Origin: Brevundimonas sp. SH203
GTDB taxonomy: Bacteria; Pseudomonadota; Alphaproteobacteria; Caulobacterales; Caulobacteraceae
Direction: 5' to 3'
DNA: 64,000 bases
Assembly (NCBI RefSeq): GCF_002157625.1
Contig: NZ_BDMM01000001.1
Location: 186,001 to 250,000 of the forward strand
Shown piece after piece: positions 51,417-62,507 of this stretch; within the stretch, counting starts at the first letter, position 1, and the number at the start of each line of letters is the position of its first letter. The notes under the pieces were generated by a model. The model saw nothing but the letters and a program-made list of their open reading frames with translations, did not search any database and was not told where the DNA came from. The position numbers and the translations under genes were made by a program.

Positions 51417-52114
51417 CGGAAGCGGTTCAGGTCGTAGCTGAAGCCGAAGTTGAACGGCAGGATGCCGTTCAGATACTGACGCACGAACAGATTGACCTCG
51501 GCGATGGCGCTGCGCGGCACGAAGATCAGGTCGCCGGGATGCAACAGGAAGTCCTGCTGCGGGTCGCTGTTCAACAAGGCCCTGGCGTCCACGATGCGTG
51601 AGGCCAGCCGTCCGTCGGCGACGCGCCGCAGCACCACGACCTTGCCCGTCCCGGCCGTCTCGGCGAACCCGCCGGCCGCGAAGATGGCCTGGGCCGTATT
51701 CATCTCGCCGCGAATCTGCACCACGCCCGGCGTCTTGACCTCGCCGCCGACATAGATTTGCGACGCGCCATAGGTCGTCACGCTGATCTGCACCTGCGGA
51801 TTGCGCAGCACCCCGGCATAGGCTTCCGTCAGCCTCTGGCTGGCGTCGCGCACGGTCAGGCCGCCGACGGGAACCGGCCCGATCACCGGAAACACGCCCT
51901 GCCCGTCCGGCCCCAGCACGACATCGCCGTTCAGCCCGTCCTCGACCAGAAAACCCAACCTCAGCGCATCGCCCGCCGCCAGCCGATATTGATAGTCGTC
52001 CTGGCCCCAAGGCGCGAAATCATAGGGTTGAGCCTGCCCGCGCACGCCGCCGCCAGAGGCGCAGGCGGCCGAAAACAGCACCAGGACGATCGCGATCGTG
52101 CGCCAGACGGCCAT
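51413..52114 (-). CDS. Polysaccharide export lipoprotein, Wza/HfsD-type
   Basis: This 233-residue protein has a lipoprotein signal (MAVWRTIAIVLVLFSAAC). A poly-export domain follows: YQYRLAAGDALRLGFLVEDGLNGDVVLGPDGQGVFPVIGPVPVGGLT, then a SLBB repeat (IYVGGEVKTPGVVQIRGEMNTAQAIFAAGGF). Wza forms the outer-membrane export pore in capsule and holdfast systems. The protein is shorter than E. coli Wza and lacks the C-terminal helix seen there, ending LPFNFGFSYDLNRF. The ATG at 52114 follows AAGGAAAA. It is divergent from the Wzc-like gene. Confidence 0.92.
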   Translation of the reverse strand: MAVWRTIAIVLVLFSAACASGGGVRGQAQPYDFAPWGQDDYQYRLAAGDALRLGFLVEDGLNGDVVLGPDGQGVFPVIGPVPVGGLTVRDASQRLTEAYAGVLRNPQVQISVTTYGASQIYVGGEVKTPGVVQIRGEMNTAQAIFAAGGFAETAGTGKVVVLRRVADGRLASRIVDARALLNSDPQQDFLLHPGDLIFVPRSAIAEVNLFVRQYLNGILPFNFGFSYDLNRFR

Positions 52115-52287
52115 CGGTTTTCCTTGTCGCGGGCCGACTCGCACGTCGCCGTCCGGGACATCTTTCTGTTTTTTGCCTGTAAAGCCAAGGCCGCACTGGC
52201 GTCCGGTCTCCGACTCAGGCCTTTATGGGACAGGCTGACCGGCAGCCTGGTCCCCCGTCGGCGGGACGCCCCGCTCAGAGCCGCGTA

Positions 52288-54395
52288 TTGACCGACCAGA
52301 CGCAGAAAACCGAAGACGATCCACGCCCCCGCAACACCGGGGCGGCGATCACCATTCGCGAGCTGGCGACGCCGGTCTTCTATCATTGGCGCAAGGCGCT
52401 GATCGCCTTTCTGATCCCGGTTCTTCTGGCCCTCGCCGCCGCGACCCTGGCCCAGCCCGTCTATACCGCCCAGTCGCGCCTGCTGATCCTGCTGGGCGAC
52501 GACTATGTGTTCCGCCGTTCGGTGGGCGAGGATTCCACCGGCAATCCCCAGACCTTCGACCGCGCCCAGATCGTCCATGCCGAAATGGAAATCCTGGGCT
52601 CGCGCGAAATCCGCGAGAAGACGCTGACCGACATCGGCCTGACGCGCGTCTATCCCAAGGCGAAGACGGGCCCGGCGGGGATGAACGCGGCGCTGGAGCA
52701 ACTCGGGCGCGACCTCGTGATCGAGAACGTGCCTCAGTCCAACACCATCGAGGTGCGCCTGCGCCATCGCGATCCCAGGGTGGCGGCCGACTTCGTCAAT
52801 CGTCTGGTCCAGAACTACATCGCCAGCCGGCGCGAAATCTTCCAGCGCGCCGACACCGCGGCCGTCACCGATCAGAAACGCGACCTGTCCGACCAACTTG
52901 CGGCGACCGAGGCCCAGATCGCCGATCTGTCGAACCGCTACGCCATCGGCGACTACGATCAGGAGGTTCAGGGCGTCCAGTCCCAGCAGACCACCCTGAC
53001 GTCCCAGTTGGCGGCCCAGGATCAGCTGATCGCCACCGCCGCCGCCCGTGCGAACCGTCTGGCCGCCCAGCTGCGCGGCAGCGCGGCCGTCATCGCCCTG
53101 AACACCGACGACACCCGTTCGCAGCAGGTCACGGCCCTGACCGAAAACCTGATGCAGCTACGCGAACGTCGCCGCATCGCCGCCGCCCGCTATGCCGACG
53201 GCTATCCCCTCGTGGTCGAGCTGGATCGCCAGATTTCCGATCTGGAGAGCCAGATCGCCGCCGCGCCGCAGTCGCAGACCACCCTGGTCCGCAGCGGCCC
53301 CAACCCCGTGACCCAGCAGATCGAGACCCAGCTGGCCACGACGCGGGGCGAACTGGCGGGCTTGCAGTCCGGTCGCGCCCAACTGTCCGACGCCCTGGGC
53401 GCCGCGCGCAGCCGCCTGGCCAGTCTGGTCGAGATAGGGCCGCGTTATCGCGAACTGACGCGCCAGCGCACCCTGACCGAAACCGCGTATCGCAGCGTCG
53501 CCGAGAACGCCGAGGATACGCGGCTGCAAAGCTCGATCGCCGGCGCCAACGCAAACGTGCGTGTGATCGAGGCGGCCCAGCCGCCGACCAAGGCCCGCAC
53601 CGGCCGCCTGCTGATCCTCGCCGCCGGTCTGGTCGTCGGGGCGCTGGCGGCGCTGGCGGTCATCATCGTGTCGGCCGCCGCCTCGCCCGTCATCCTGACC
53701 CCGCGCGATGCGGAGGTGCGCCTGCGCGCGCCGGTTCTGGCCACCGTGCCCCTGGGGGACGAGGACGACAGCCCCCTGCCCCGCTGGCGCCCGCTGACGT
53801 CGCGCCTGACGGCGGATCAGGCGGCCCTGGTCCTGCGTCGCCTGCGCGAGACCGCCGACGCCCATGCCGCGCTTGCCGTGATCGGGCCGGAGGATGGAGT
53901 GGGCGTCACCAGCATCGCCCTGGATCTGGCGATGGCCTCGGCTTTCCGCTCGGGCGTAGAGACCCTGCTGATCGACGCCGAACCGAACGCGGACACCAGC
54001 GTCGCCATGGCCATCCACGGCCTGGGCGGACAGCTGACCAATATCCCCGACAGCCCCTATGTGCTGCGTGTCGAGGACAGCAATCTGTATGTCACCACGC
54101 CGATGACGCGCGCCGGCTCGAACATCTCCGAGGCGCGCTGGCGCGGCTTCGTCGATGAGATGAAGGCGCGTTTCCCGGTGGTCGTCGTCGATACGCCATC
54201 GCTTCACCGATCCTCTGCGGCCCTGTTGCTGGCGCCGCTCACGGACCTTTCGGTGGTCGTGATCGAAGCGGAGGAAACCCGCACCGCCGTCGCCGCCAAT
54301 CTGATCGAACGGGTCACGGCGGCGGGCGGGACGGTGGCGGGCGTCATCCTGAACATGCGCCGCTTCCACATTCCCCGCTTCATCTACACCCGCAT

Positions 54396-54399
<4 letters not shown>
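52288..54399 (+). CDS. Wzc/HfsA-like chain-length and tyrosine-kinase-family protein with degenerate P-loop
   Basis: This 703-residue protein has an N-terminal Wzz domain with two membrane segments (about 38-58 and 441-466), a long coiled periplasmic region between them, and a cytoplasmic BY-kinase-like domain at the end. The Walker A loop reads IGPEDGVGVTSI instead of GxxxxGKS/T, so the ATP-lysine is absent; the Walker A' TLLIDAEPNADTS and Walker B VVVVDTPS are present but altered. No tyrosine cluster ends the protein. The start is taken as TTG at 52288 because codon bias before it is weak; an ATG at 52225 is possible. Stop overlaps nnrD in CTAG. Confidence 0.88.
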
Positions 54400-55667
<1,268 letters not shown>

Positions 55668-55749
55668 CGTCAACGACCCTCCCCGGCCTCGGCCCTCGGG
55701 TCGTTGTCCGGTCTCCTCCCCAAACGACAAGAAAACAGGACTTCCGAGA

Positions 55750-57156
55750 ATGAGCGCCAGCAAGATCCTCAAAGAGATCAAGGAAAAGGACGTCCAATAT
55801 GTCGACGTCCGCTTCACCGACACGCGCGGCAAGCTGCAACACGTCACCTTCGACATCGATCTGGTCGACGAAGACTTCCTGAACGAAGGCACGATGTTCG
55901 ACGGCTCGTCCATCGCCGGCTGGAAGGCCATCAACGAGTCCGACATGCTGCTGAAGCCGGACCTGACCACGGCCTATATCGACCCCTTCTATCAACAGAC
56001 CACGATGTTCCTGTTCTGCGACGTGCTGAACCCGGACACCGGCGAACCCTACAACCGCGACAGCCGCTCGATGGCCAAGAAGGCGCTGTCCTATGTGCAG
56101 TCGTCGGGCGTGGGCGATCAGGTCTTCTTCGGCCCCGAAGCCGAGTTCTTCGTCTTCGACGACGTGCGCTGGTCCACCCAACCGCACGACACCGGCTACA
56201 GCTACGATTCCACCGAACTGCCCGCCAACACCGGCGCCGAATATTCCGAGGGCAACCTGGGCCACCGCCCCGGACCCAAGGGCGGCTATTTCCCGGTCAA
56301 CCCGGTCGATTCCGGTCAGGACCTGCGCGGCGAGATGCTGGGCGTCATGCGCGACATGGGCCTGCAGCCCGAGAAGCACCACCACGAGGTGGCCCCGGCC
56401 CAGCACGAACTGGGTCTGAAGTTCTCCGACCTGCTGACCATGGCCGACCGGCTCCAGCTCTATAAGTACGTGATCCACAACGTGGCCCACGCCTACGGCA
56501 AGTCCGCGACCTTCATGGCCAAGCCCATGTTCGCCGACAACGGCTCGGGCATGCACGTCCACATGTCGATCTGGAAGGACGGCAAGCCCCAGTTCGCCGG
56601 CGACCAATACGCCGGCCTGTCGCAGGAATGTCTGTGGTACATCGGCGGCATCATCAAACACGCCAAGGCCATCAACGCCTTCGCCAACTCGACCACCAAC
56701 TCCTACAAGCGTCTGGTGCCCGGTTACGAAGCCCCGGTGAAGCTGGCCTATTCGGCCCGCAACCGTTCGGCCTCCATCCGCATCCCCCACGTCTCGTCGC
56801 CCAAGGCCAAACGTCTGGAAGCCCGCTTCCCCGACCCGATGGGCAACCCCTATCTGACCTTCGTCGCCCTGCTGATGGCCGGTCTGGACGGGATCGAGAA
56901 CCGCATCGATCCGGGCGCGCCCGCCGACAAGAACCTCTACGACCTGCCGCCGGAAGAGCGCGGCTCGATCCCCGAGGTCTGCGGCTCGCTGCGTGAAGCG
57001 CTGGAGAACCTGGATAAGGACCGCGCCTTCCTCAAGAAGGGCGGCGTGATGGATGACGACTTCATCGACAGCTACATCGAGCTGAAGATGGAAGAAGTGA
57101 TGCGCCTGCAACTGCACCCGCACCCGGTCGAATTCGACATGTACTACAGCTGCTGA
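55750..57156 (+). CDS. glnA: Glutamine synthetase, type I-beta
   Basis: GlnA makes glutamine from glutamate and ammonia and is controlled by adenylylation. The 468-residue protein has [64 protein letters not shown], the ammonia flap ending [14 protein letters not shown] and the adenylylation site [10 protein letters not shown] (Tyr near 397). All residues of the class are intact. GGACTTCCGAGA precedes the ATG. A strong terminator follows. Confidence 0.99.
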   Translation: MSASKILKEIKEKDVQYVDVRFTDTRGKLQHVTFDIDLVDEDFLNEGTMFDGSSIAGWKAINESDMLLKPDLTTAYIDPFYQQTTMFLFCDVLNPDTGEPYNRDSRSMAKKALSYVQSSGVGDQVFFGPEAEFFVFDDVRWSTQPHDTGYSYDSTELPANTGAEYSEGNLGHRPGPKGGYFPVNPVDSGQDLRGEMLGVMRDMGLQPEKHHHEVAPAQHELGLKFSDLLTMADRLQLYKYVIHNVAHAYGKSATFMAKPMFADNGSGMHVHMSIWKDGKPQFAGDQYAGLSQECLWYIGGIIKHAKAINAFANSTTNSYKRLVPGYEAPVKLAYSARNRSASIRIPHVSSPKAKRLEARFPDPMGNPYLTFVALLMAGLDGIENRIDPGAPADKNLYDLPPEERGSIPEVCGSLREALENLDKDRAFLKKGGVMDDDFIDSYIELKMEEVMRLQLHPHPVEFDMYYSC

Positions 57157-57179
57157 TCGCCAGATCGCTGAAAAGACGA

Positions 57180-57209
57180 AGGGCCGGGGATCGCTCCCTG
57201 GCCCTTTTT
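57180..57209 (+). terminator. Intrinsic terminator of glnB-glnA
   Basis: An 11-pair stem with one G-U pair (AGGGCCGGGGA and TCCCTGGCCCT) around a TCGC loop is followed by TTTTTA. It lies 24 bases after the glnA stop and before the convergent tatC. Confidence 0.93.
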
Positions 57210-57262
57210 AATGTCTCGAACAGGATGCGTCGGCGCGACGCCGTCGCCCGGCGATCAAACGA

Positions 57263-58150
57263 TCAGGCGATCTCGGCTTCCAGCGCGTCGGCTTTCCGGC
57301 GGCGCAGCTCGATCAGCCGCACGCACCAGATCGACACCTCGTAGAGCAGCACCATCGGCACGGCCAGCATCAGCTGGCTGATCGGATCGGGCGGGGTCAC
57401 GACGGCGGCGACCACCACGACCGCGACGATGGCGTAGCGGCGGCCGGACGACATCAGCTTGGAATTGATCAGCCCCGCCATGCCCAGCAACGTCATCACG
57501 ACCGGCAGCTGGAAGCACAGACCGAACGCCAGCAGCAGCGCCGTCACCAGGTTCAGATAGTCCGACACCTTGGGCAGCAGATTGGCCGCCACCCCGTCGC
57601 CGATGATCTGCTGGCTAAGCGAGAACCACATGACGAAGGGCAGCATGACGAAATAGACCAGCGCCGCGCCCAGGAGGAACAACACCGGCGCCGCCACCAG
57701 GAACGGCAGGAAGGCCCCCCGCTCGTTGCGGTAAAGCCCCGGCGCCACGAAACGATACAGCTGCCACGCCAGCACGGGGAAGGCCACGAAGACCGCGCCG
57801 AAGCCCGCCAGCTTCATCTTGGTGAACAGGATTTCCAGCGGCGCCGTATAGATCAGATTGACCGTATGGCCGTTCACGTGCGGCAGGGCCTTCAGCCCCG
57901 CCGTGCCCAGGATCAGGTCCAGCGGGGACACGTGCCCATGCGGACCGACCGACGAATAGAAGGCCTGGGCCGCCACGAACGGCTTGACCAGAAACAGATA
58001 GATCGGCTCGGAAAAGGCGAAACAGCCGATGAAGCCGACCGCAAAGGCCACGACGCAGATCAGCAGCCGCCGACGCAGCTCGATCAGATGATCCATCAGG
58101 GGCGCGCGCGACGCCTCGATCTCGGCTTCGTCACGATCGGAAAAGGTCAA
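57263..58150 (-). CDS. tatC: Sec-independent protein translocase TatC
   Basis: TatC binds twin-arginine signal peptides with TatB. The 295-residue protein has six membrane segments and the family blocks LMDHLIELRRRLLICVVAF, PLEILFTKMKLAGFGAVFVAFPVLAWQLYRFVAPGLYRNER and FGLCFQLPVVMTLLGMAGL. The N-terminus carries a short acidic extension. It overlaps tatB by four bases. The C-terminal tail of about 35 residues is cytoplasmic and charged. Order tatA-tatB-tatC is complete. Confidence 0.98.
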   Translation of the reverse strand: MTFSDRDEAEIEASRAPLMDHLIELRRRLLICVVAFAVGFIGCFAFSEPIYLFLVKPFVAAQAFYSSVGPHGHVSPLDLILGTAGLKALPHVNGHTVNLIYTAPLEILFTKMKLAGFGAVFVAFPVLAWQLYRFVAPGLYRNERGAFLPFLVAAPVLFLLGAALVYFVMLPFVMWFSLSQQIIGDGVAANLLPKVSDYLNLVTALLLAFGLCFQLPVVMTLLGMAGLINSKLMSSGRRYAIVAVVVVAAVVTPPDPISQLMLAVPMVLLYEVSIWCVRLIELRRRKADALEAEIA

Positions 58151-58737
58151 AGATCGACAGCCTTCTTGCGCGCGACCTTGGGCTTGGCGGCGCCCGCCGC
58201 AGCGGTCCTGGTCTTGGTCTCAGCCGGCTTGGCCGCCGTGGTCTTGGCCGAGGGCGCTTTTGGGGTCTTAGTCTTGGCGACGGCCGCAGGCGCGGCGTCC
58301 GCCTTCTTAACAGCCGGCTTGCGCTTGGGAGCGGGCGCCGCAGCCGGTTCGCCGCTCGCCGCCGCGTCGGGCCATTCGTCAACCGCCGGCGTCATCACCG
58401 GCGCCTCGGGCGCGGGCAAGGGCGTCGCCGTCGTCGGCGCGTTCAATCCGGCGTTGATGTCCTTGAAGGCCGCATCGGCCTCGGCGCCCAGGGGATACAT
58501 GGCCCCCTGCCCCGTCCTCAGCGCCTCGACCTCCTTGCGCAGCTCGTCCAGTTCGGACTGGCGCGCCATTTCGTCGAAACTGGTGCGGAACTCATTGGCC
58601 ATTGCGCGCGCCTTGGCCACCATCTGGCCGACGCGACGCATCAGGATCGGCAAATCCTTTGGCCCCACCACAAGCAGGGCCACCAGGCCGATCACCACTA
58701 ATTCGAAACCCCCGATTCCGGGGCCGAGCCCGCCCAT
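58147..58737 (-). CDS. tatB: Sec-independent protein translocase TatB
   Basis: TatB is the receptor partner of TatC. This 196-residue protein has the N-terminal membrane helix with GIGGFELVVIGLVALLVVGPKDLP and the amphipathic helix MVAKARAMANEFRTSFDEMARQSELDEL. The C-terminal half (about 100-196) is an extended, Lys/Ala/Pro-rich tail resembling histone H1-like or linker sequences, longer than in E. coli. It lies 23 bases after tatA and overlaps tatC. Confidence 0.96.
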   Translation of the reverse strand: MGGLGPGIGGFELVVIGLVALLVVGPKDLPILMRRVGQMVAKARAMANEFRTSFDEMARQSELDELRKEVEALRTGQGAMYPLGAEADAAFKDINAGLNAPTTATPLPAPEAPVMTPAVDEWPDAAASGEPAAAPAPKRKPAVKKADAAPAAVAKTKTPKAPSAKTTAAKPAETKTRTAAAGAAKPKVARKKAVDL

Positions 58738-58760
58738 GCGTCAGCCCTTACAGACGACGA

Positions 58761-58979
58761 CTAGCGTTTCAGCTCTTCCTTTTCCGCCTCGGTGCGCGGC
58801 AACGAGCTGACGCCCTCGTTCGGGCCGTCCTTCTTGTCTTCGTCCTTCAGGCCGTCCTTGAAGGCGCGGATGCCCTTGGCGGCGTCGCCCATGATGCCCG
58901 ACAGCTTGCCGCGTCCGCCGAACAGAACGGCGACGACGACGATGACGAACACCCAGTGCCAGATGCTCATGGAGCCCAT
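58761..58979 (-). CDS. tatA: Sec-independent protein translocase TatA
   Basis: TatA forms the translocation oligomer. The 72-residue protein has the membrane helix [22 protein letters not shown] and the amphipathic helix [19 protein letters not shown], then an acidic tail. The start at 58979 follows AGGAG; an ATG three codons later is possible. It is first in tatABC and diverges from rnhA. Overlapping frames in the same stretch are not protein-like. Confidence 0.96.
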   Translation of the reverse strand: MGSMSIWHWVFVIVVVAVLFGGRGKLSGIMGDAAKGIRAFKDGLKDEDKKDGPNEGVSSLPRTEAEKEELKR

Positions 58980-59090
58980 GGCGTATTCTCCTCATGGGGA
59001 CCGGTCGTCCGATCCCATCCACTCTTATTCGACCCGCATATAGGCGCAGTCATGGCGTCCCGCCAAGGGAGGCTGTAGGCCTGCGCGACC

Positions 59091-59543
59091 ATGAGTCCCT
59101 CCGATCACGTCATCATCCACACCGACGGCGCCTGCAAGGGCAATCCCGGCCCCGGCGGCTGGGGCGCCGTGCTTCAGGCGGGCGGCGGTCACGAGAAGGA
59201 ACTGTGGGGCGGCGAGGCCAACACCACCAACAACCGCATGGAGTTGATGGCCGCCATCAAGGCGCTGGAGGCCCTGAAACGTCCCTGCAAGGTCGAGCTG
59301 CATACCGACAGCAAATACGTCATGCAGGGAATCACCGAATGGATGCGCGGCTGGAAGGCGCGCGGCTGGCTGACGGCGGACAAGAAGCCGGTCAAGAACG
59401 CCGATCTGTGGCAAAGGCTGGACGCCGCCCGCGCGCGTCACGAGGTCAAATGGCGCTGGGTCAAGGGTCACGCCGGCCATGAGCTGAACGAGCGCGCCGA
59501 CCAACTGGCGAATCGCGGCGTGGCGGATCTGAAAGCGCGCTAG
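59091..59543 (+). CDS. rnhA: Ribonuclease HI
   Basis: RNase HI removes RNA from RNA-DNA hybrids. The 150-residue protein has the acidic catalytic set: Asp in [21 protein letters not shown], Glu in [14 protein letters not shown], Asp in [12 protein letters not shown] and Asp in [12 protein letters not shown]. The flap histidine segment [15 protein letters not shown] is present. It is divergent from tatA and its stop overlaps that of the MFS gene in CTAG. Confidence 0.98.
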   Translation: MSPSDHVIIHTDGACKGNPGPGGWGAVLQAGGGHEKELWGGEANTTNNRMELMAAIKALEALKRPCKVELHTDSKYVMQGITEWMRGWKARGWLTADKKPVKNADLWQRLDAARARHEVKWRWVKGHAGHELNERADQLANRGVADLKAR

Positions 59544-60934
59544 ACGGCCTCGATTTCCTTTTCCGGTTCGGCCGGACGGCGACGGATGCGCGATCCGCTC
59601 ATGACCGCGCCGAACAGGGCGGCGACGGCGGCGATCTGAAACCCGTGCCCAACCCCGGTCTGCGGCGCCGTGGCCAGCAGGAAGGCCACCACAACGGCGC
59701 CCATCGACTGGCCCAGCACGCGCGCGGTTCCCAGGGCGCCGCCCGCCGCCCCGGCTCGCTCACGCGGAGCCTCCGACAGCATGGCGCGGTTGTTGGGCGA
59801 CTGGAAGAAGCCGAACCCAACCCCGCACAGGGCCATCCGCCAGACGATGTCGAAATGCGACGCCTCGGCGTTCAGCAAGCTCAGCGCCATCAGTCCGCAG
59901 GCGAACAGCGTCAGTCCCACGGCGCCCAGAACCCCGGCCGAATATCGGTCGGACAGAGCCCCGGCGATCGGCGCGGCGAACATGGTCCCCAGCGGCCAGG
60001 GCGTCATCAGCAGACCTGTCTGCACCGCGCTCAGACCCAGTGATCCCTGAAGGAAGAAGGGCAAGGCCACGAAGGCCATCATCTGGGCGGTGAAGGAAAT
60101 GATCGACGTCGCCACCGACAGGGCGAACATCGGTCGCGCCAGAAGGTCCAGCGGGATCAGCGGCGTCTTGCTGGGCTTTTCGTGTCGCACCAGCAGGACG
60201 CCCGCAGCCAGCCCCAGTCCCGTCAGGCCGAAGCCGACGATGGACGCCTCGCCGTGCGCCAGCGCCTGCATTCCGGTGATGAGGAAGCCGAAGGCGGCCG
60301 CGCTCAACAGGGCGCCGACGATGTTCAACCGCCGCTTCTGCAACGGATTGTGCGGCAGGGTGAACCCCGCCATCGACACCGCCAGCACGCCCAGCGGAAT
60401 GTTCAGCGAGAACAGCCAGCGCCATTCGCCGACGCTCAGGATCGCGCTGGCGATGGTCGGACCGGCCGCCGCCGCCATCGACACGATCACCGCATTGATC
60501 CCGACCGCCCGGCCCAGCAGGCGCTGCGGATAGGTGAAGCGCACCAGGGCGCCGTTCACGCTCATGATCCCGGCGGCGCCGAACCCTTGCAGAACGCGCG
60601 CCAGGCTCAGCGTCAGGATCGAATCGGACAGGGCGCAAGCGATGGACGCCAGGGTGAAGACCGCCAGCCCCACTTGCGACACGCGGCGATACCCGACGAT
60701 CTCGCCCACGGACGCCAGGGGCAACAGGGCGACGACGATGGCGATCTGATAGGCGTTGACGATCCAGATCGAGGCCGCCGCCGACGCCTGCATATCCTGC
60801 GCGATGGACGGCAGAGCGACATTGGCGATGGCCCCGTCCAGCACCGCCAGGGTGATGCCCAGGCCGATGGAGACCATGGCCCAGTAGCGCCGAGGCGTGG
60901 GCAGGCCGTCGGCTGCGACGATCGGGCTGGTCAT
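59540..60934 (-). CDS. MFS transporter, DHA2 (14-helix) drug-exporter type
   Basis: This 464-residue membrane protein has about 14 hydrophobic segments and DHA2 family motifs: [25 protein letters not shown] in helix 1 (motif D1), [21 protein letters not shown] and GWRW-like [18 protein letters not shown] (motif C-like region). It would export drugs or metabolites using the proton gradient; the substrate is unknown. No adjacent regulator is present. Its stop shares CTAG with rnhA. The NfeD-SPFH gene pair lies upstream by 31 bases on the same strand. Confidence 0.9.
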   Translation of the reverse strand: MTSPIVAADGLPTPRRYWAMVSIGLGITLAVLDGAIANVALPSIAQDMQASAAASIWIVNAYQIAIVVALLPLASVGEIVGYRRVSQVGLAVFTLASIACALSDSILTLSLARVLQGFGAAGIMSVNGALVRFTYPQRLLGRAVGINAVIVSMAAAAGPTIASAILSVGEWRWLFSLNIPLGVLAVSMAGFTLPHNPLQKRRLNIVGALLSAAAFGFLITGMQALAHGEASIVGFGLTGLGLAAGVLLVRHEKPSKTPLIPLDLLARPMFALSVATSIISFTAQMMAFVALPFFLQGSLGLSAVQTGLLMTPWPLGTMFAAPIAGALSDRYSAGVLGAVGLTLFACGLMALSLLNAEASHFDIVWRMALCGVGFGFFQSPNNRAMLSEAPRERAGAAGGALGTARVLGQSMGAVVVAFLLATAPQTGVGHGFQIAAVAALFGAVMSGSRIRRRPAEPEKEIEAV

Positions 60935-60965
60935 GCCACGCCAACGCCTCAGACGACGGAACGGT

Positions 60966-61424
60966 TCAGACGCCGGCCTGGACCGTCAGACGCGAGCCGT
61001 CGACGCGCTTGACCACCACGTCCTGCCCTTCGCCCGGCGCCTCGCCTTCGATCTCGGCCGGCCATTCCGCGCCGGAGATGAACACACGCCCCCGCCCATC
61101 GACGAAGGCCTGCACGACTCTGGCTCTCTGGCCGATCAGACGGCTGTCACGGTCGTTGATGTCGGGGCCGTCGGGGTTGGCCCTGGCGATCAGACGGCGC
61201 GACAACAGGGTGGAGATCACCGTCAGGACGGCGAACACCGCCACCTCGCCCGGCAGACCCAACCGCACGCCCGCCGCCGTCATCACCGCGACGACACCGG
61301 CGGAGACGGCGGGCCACAGCAGCCATTCGGTCGAGAACATCGCCTCGATCGCCAGCAGCAGCACGCCCACGGCCAGCCAGATCCAGAACGGCTGGGCGGC
61401 GTAGAGTTCGGCGAGCGTGATCAT
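60966..61424 (-). CDS. NfeD-like membrane protein
   Basis: This 152-residue protein has two to three hydrophobic segments (about 12-35 and 35-75) and a C-terminal OB-fold with LIGQRARVVQAFVDGRGRVFISGAEWPAEIEGEAPGEGQDVVVKRVDGSRLTVQ. It is the short NfeD form that partners SPFH proteins. The gene lies 18 bases after the SPFH gene and is probably in one operon with it. The role is membrane-microdomain or proteolysis support, by analogy. Confidence 0.92.
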   Translation of the reverse strand: MITLAELYAAQPFWIWLAVGVLLLAIEAMFSTEWLLWPAVSAGVVAVMTAAGVRLGLPGEVAVFAVLTVISTLLSRRLIARANPDGPDINDRDSRLIGQRARVVQAFVDGRGRVFISGAEWPAEIEGEAPGEGQDVVVKRVDGSRLTVQAGV

Positions 61425-61442
61425 CGATCAGCCTCCTCTGGG

Positions 61443-62432
61443 TCAGGCCGAGGGCGGGACGGTTGCGGCCGCCGGACGACGCGGCGGGGCCGGACGGGCC
61501 GGCGCGGGCGTCGATCCATTCTGCTGCTTGGCCAGGCCGACCATCTCGCCGATGCCGGCGATGGTGCCGACCAGGGCGCTCATCTCCGTCGGCACGATGA
61601 CGGTGCGCTGCTGCGGGCTGCGGGCCAGTTCGGCGAAGGCTTCGACGTATTTCTGGGCCACGAAATAGTTGATGGCGTTCACGTCGCCGCGCGCGATGGC
61701 CTCCGACACCATGGCGGTGGCGCGCGCCTCGGCCTCGGCCTCCCGCTCGCGGGCCTCGGCGTCGCGGAAGGCGGCTTCCTTACGGCCCTCGGCCTGAAGG
61801 ATGGCGGCCTGTTTGGCGCCCTCGGCGCGGGCGATGGCGGCGGACTTCTCGCCGTCGGCCTCGGTGATGACGGCGCGACGCTCGCGCTCGGCCTTCATCT
61901 GGCGGGCCATGGCGTTGGTGATGTCGGTCGGCGGGGTCAGGTCCTTGATCTCGATCCGGTTGACCTTGACGCCCCACGGCTCGGTCGCCGCGTCGATGAC
62001 GTGCAGCAGACGAGTGTTGATGCTGTCGCGCTGGCTCAGCACCTCGTCCAGCTCCATCGAACCGACCACGGTGCGCAGATTGGTCATGCAGAGCTGCGAG
62101 ATCGCATAGGGCAGATCGTCGACGCGATAGGCGGCGCGCGCGGAATCCATCACCTGGATGAAGACGATGCCGTCGACCTTCACCATGGCGTTGTCCTTGG
62201 TGATGACCTCCTGGGTCGGGACGTCCAGCACCTGTTCCATCATGTTCATGCGACGACCGACCCGTTCCACGAACGGGGTCAGGAAGCCGATGCCGGGGCT
62301 GAGGGTCTTGGTGTATTTGCCGAACCGTTCGACCGTGAATTCACGGCCTTGCGGCACGATCTTGATCACGCTGATCAGCAGCACGATGGCCAGCAGCAGC
62401 ACGACCCCGGCGAAAATGGTGGTGACGTCCAT
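61443..62432 (-). CDS. SPFH/band-7 family protein, stomatin-like (QmcA type)
   Basis: This 329-residue protein has an N-terminal membrane segment (about 3-22), then the SPFH domain (IKIVPQGREFTVERFGKYTKTLSPGIGFLTPFVERVGRRMNMMEQVLDVPTQEVITKDN, AMVKVDGIVFIQV), a long Ala/Glu/Arg coiled coil (about 185-260: EADGEKSAAIARAEGAKQAAIL), and a short Pro/Ala tail. Members form oligomeric membrane scaffolds and often pair with NfeD, as here. It is a stable two-gene unit with NfeD; the biological cargo is unknown. Confidence 0.95.
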   Translation of the reverse strand: MDVTTIFAGVVLLLAIVLLISVIKIVPQGREFTVERFGKYTKTLSPGIGFLTPFVERVGRRMNMMEQVLDVPTQEVITKDNAMVKVDGIVFIQVMDSARAAYRVDDLPYAISQLCMTNLRTVVGSMELDEVLSQRDSINTRLLHVIDAATEPWGVKVNRIEIKDLTPPTDITNAMARQMKAERERRAVITEADGEKSAAIARAEGAKQAAILQAEGRKEAAFRDAEAREREAEAEARATAMVSEAIARGDVNAINYFVAQKYVEAFAELARSPQQRTVIVPTEMSALVGTIAGIGEMVGLAKQQNGSTPAPARPAPPRRPAAATVPPSA

Positions 62433-62507
62433 TCAAGATCCTCCCTGAGGCATCGACCCTACCCGCTGCGCGCGAGCGGCGCCATAGAAACCGGCGGGCG
62501 TCTTGTC

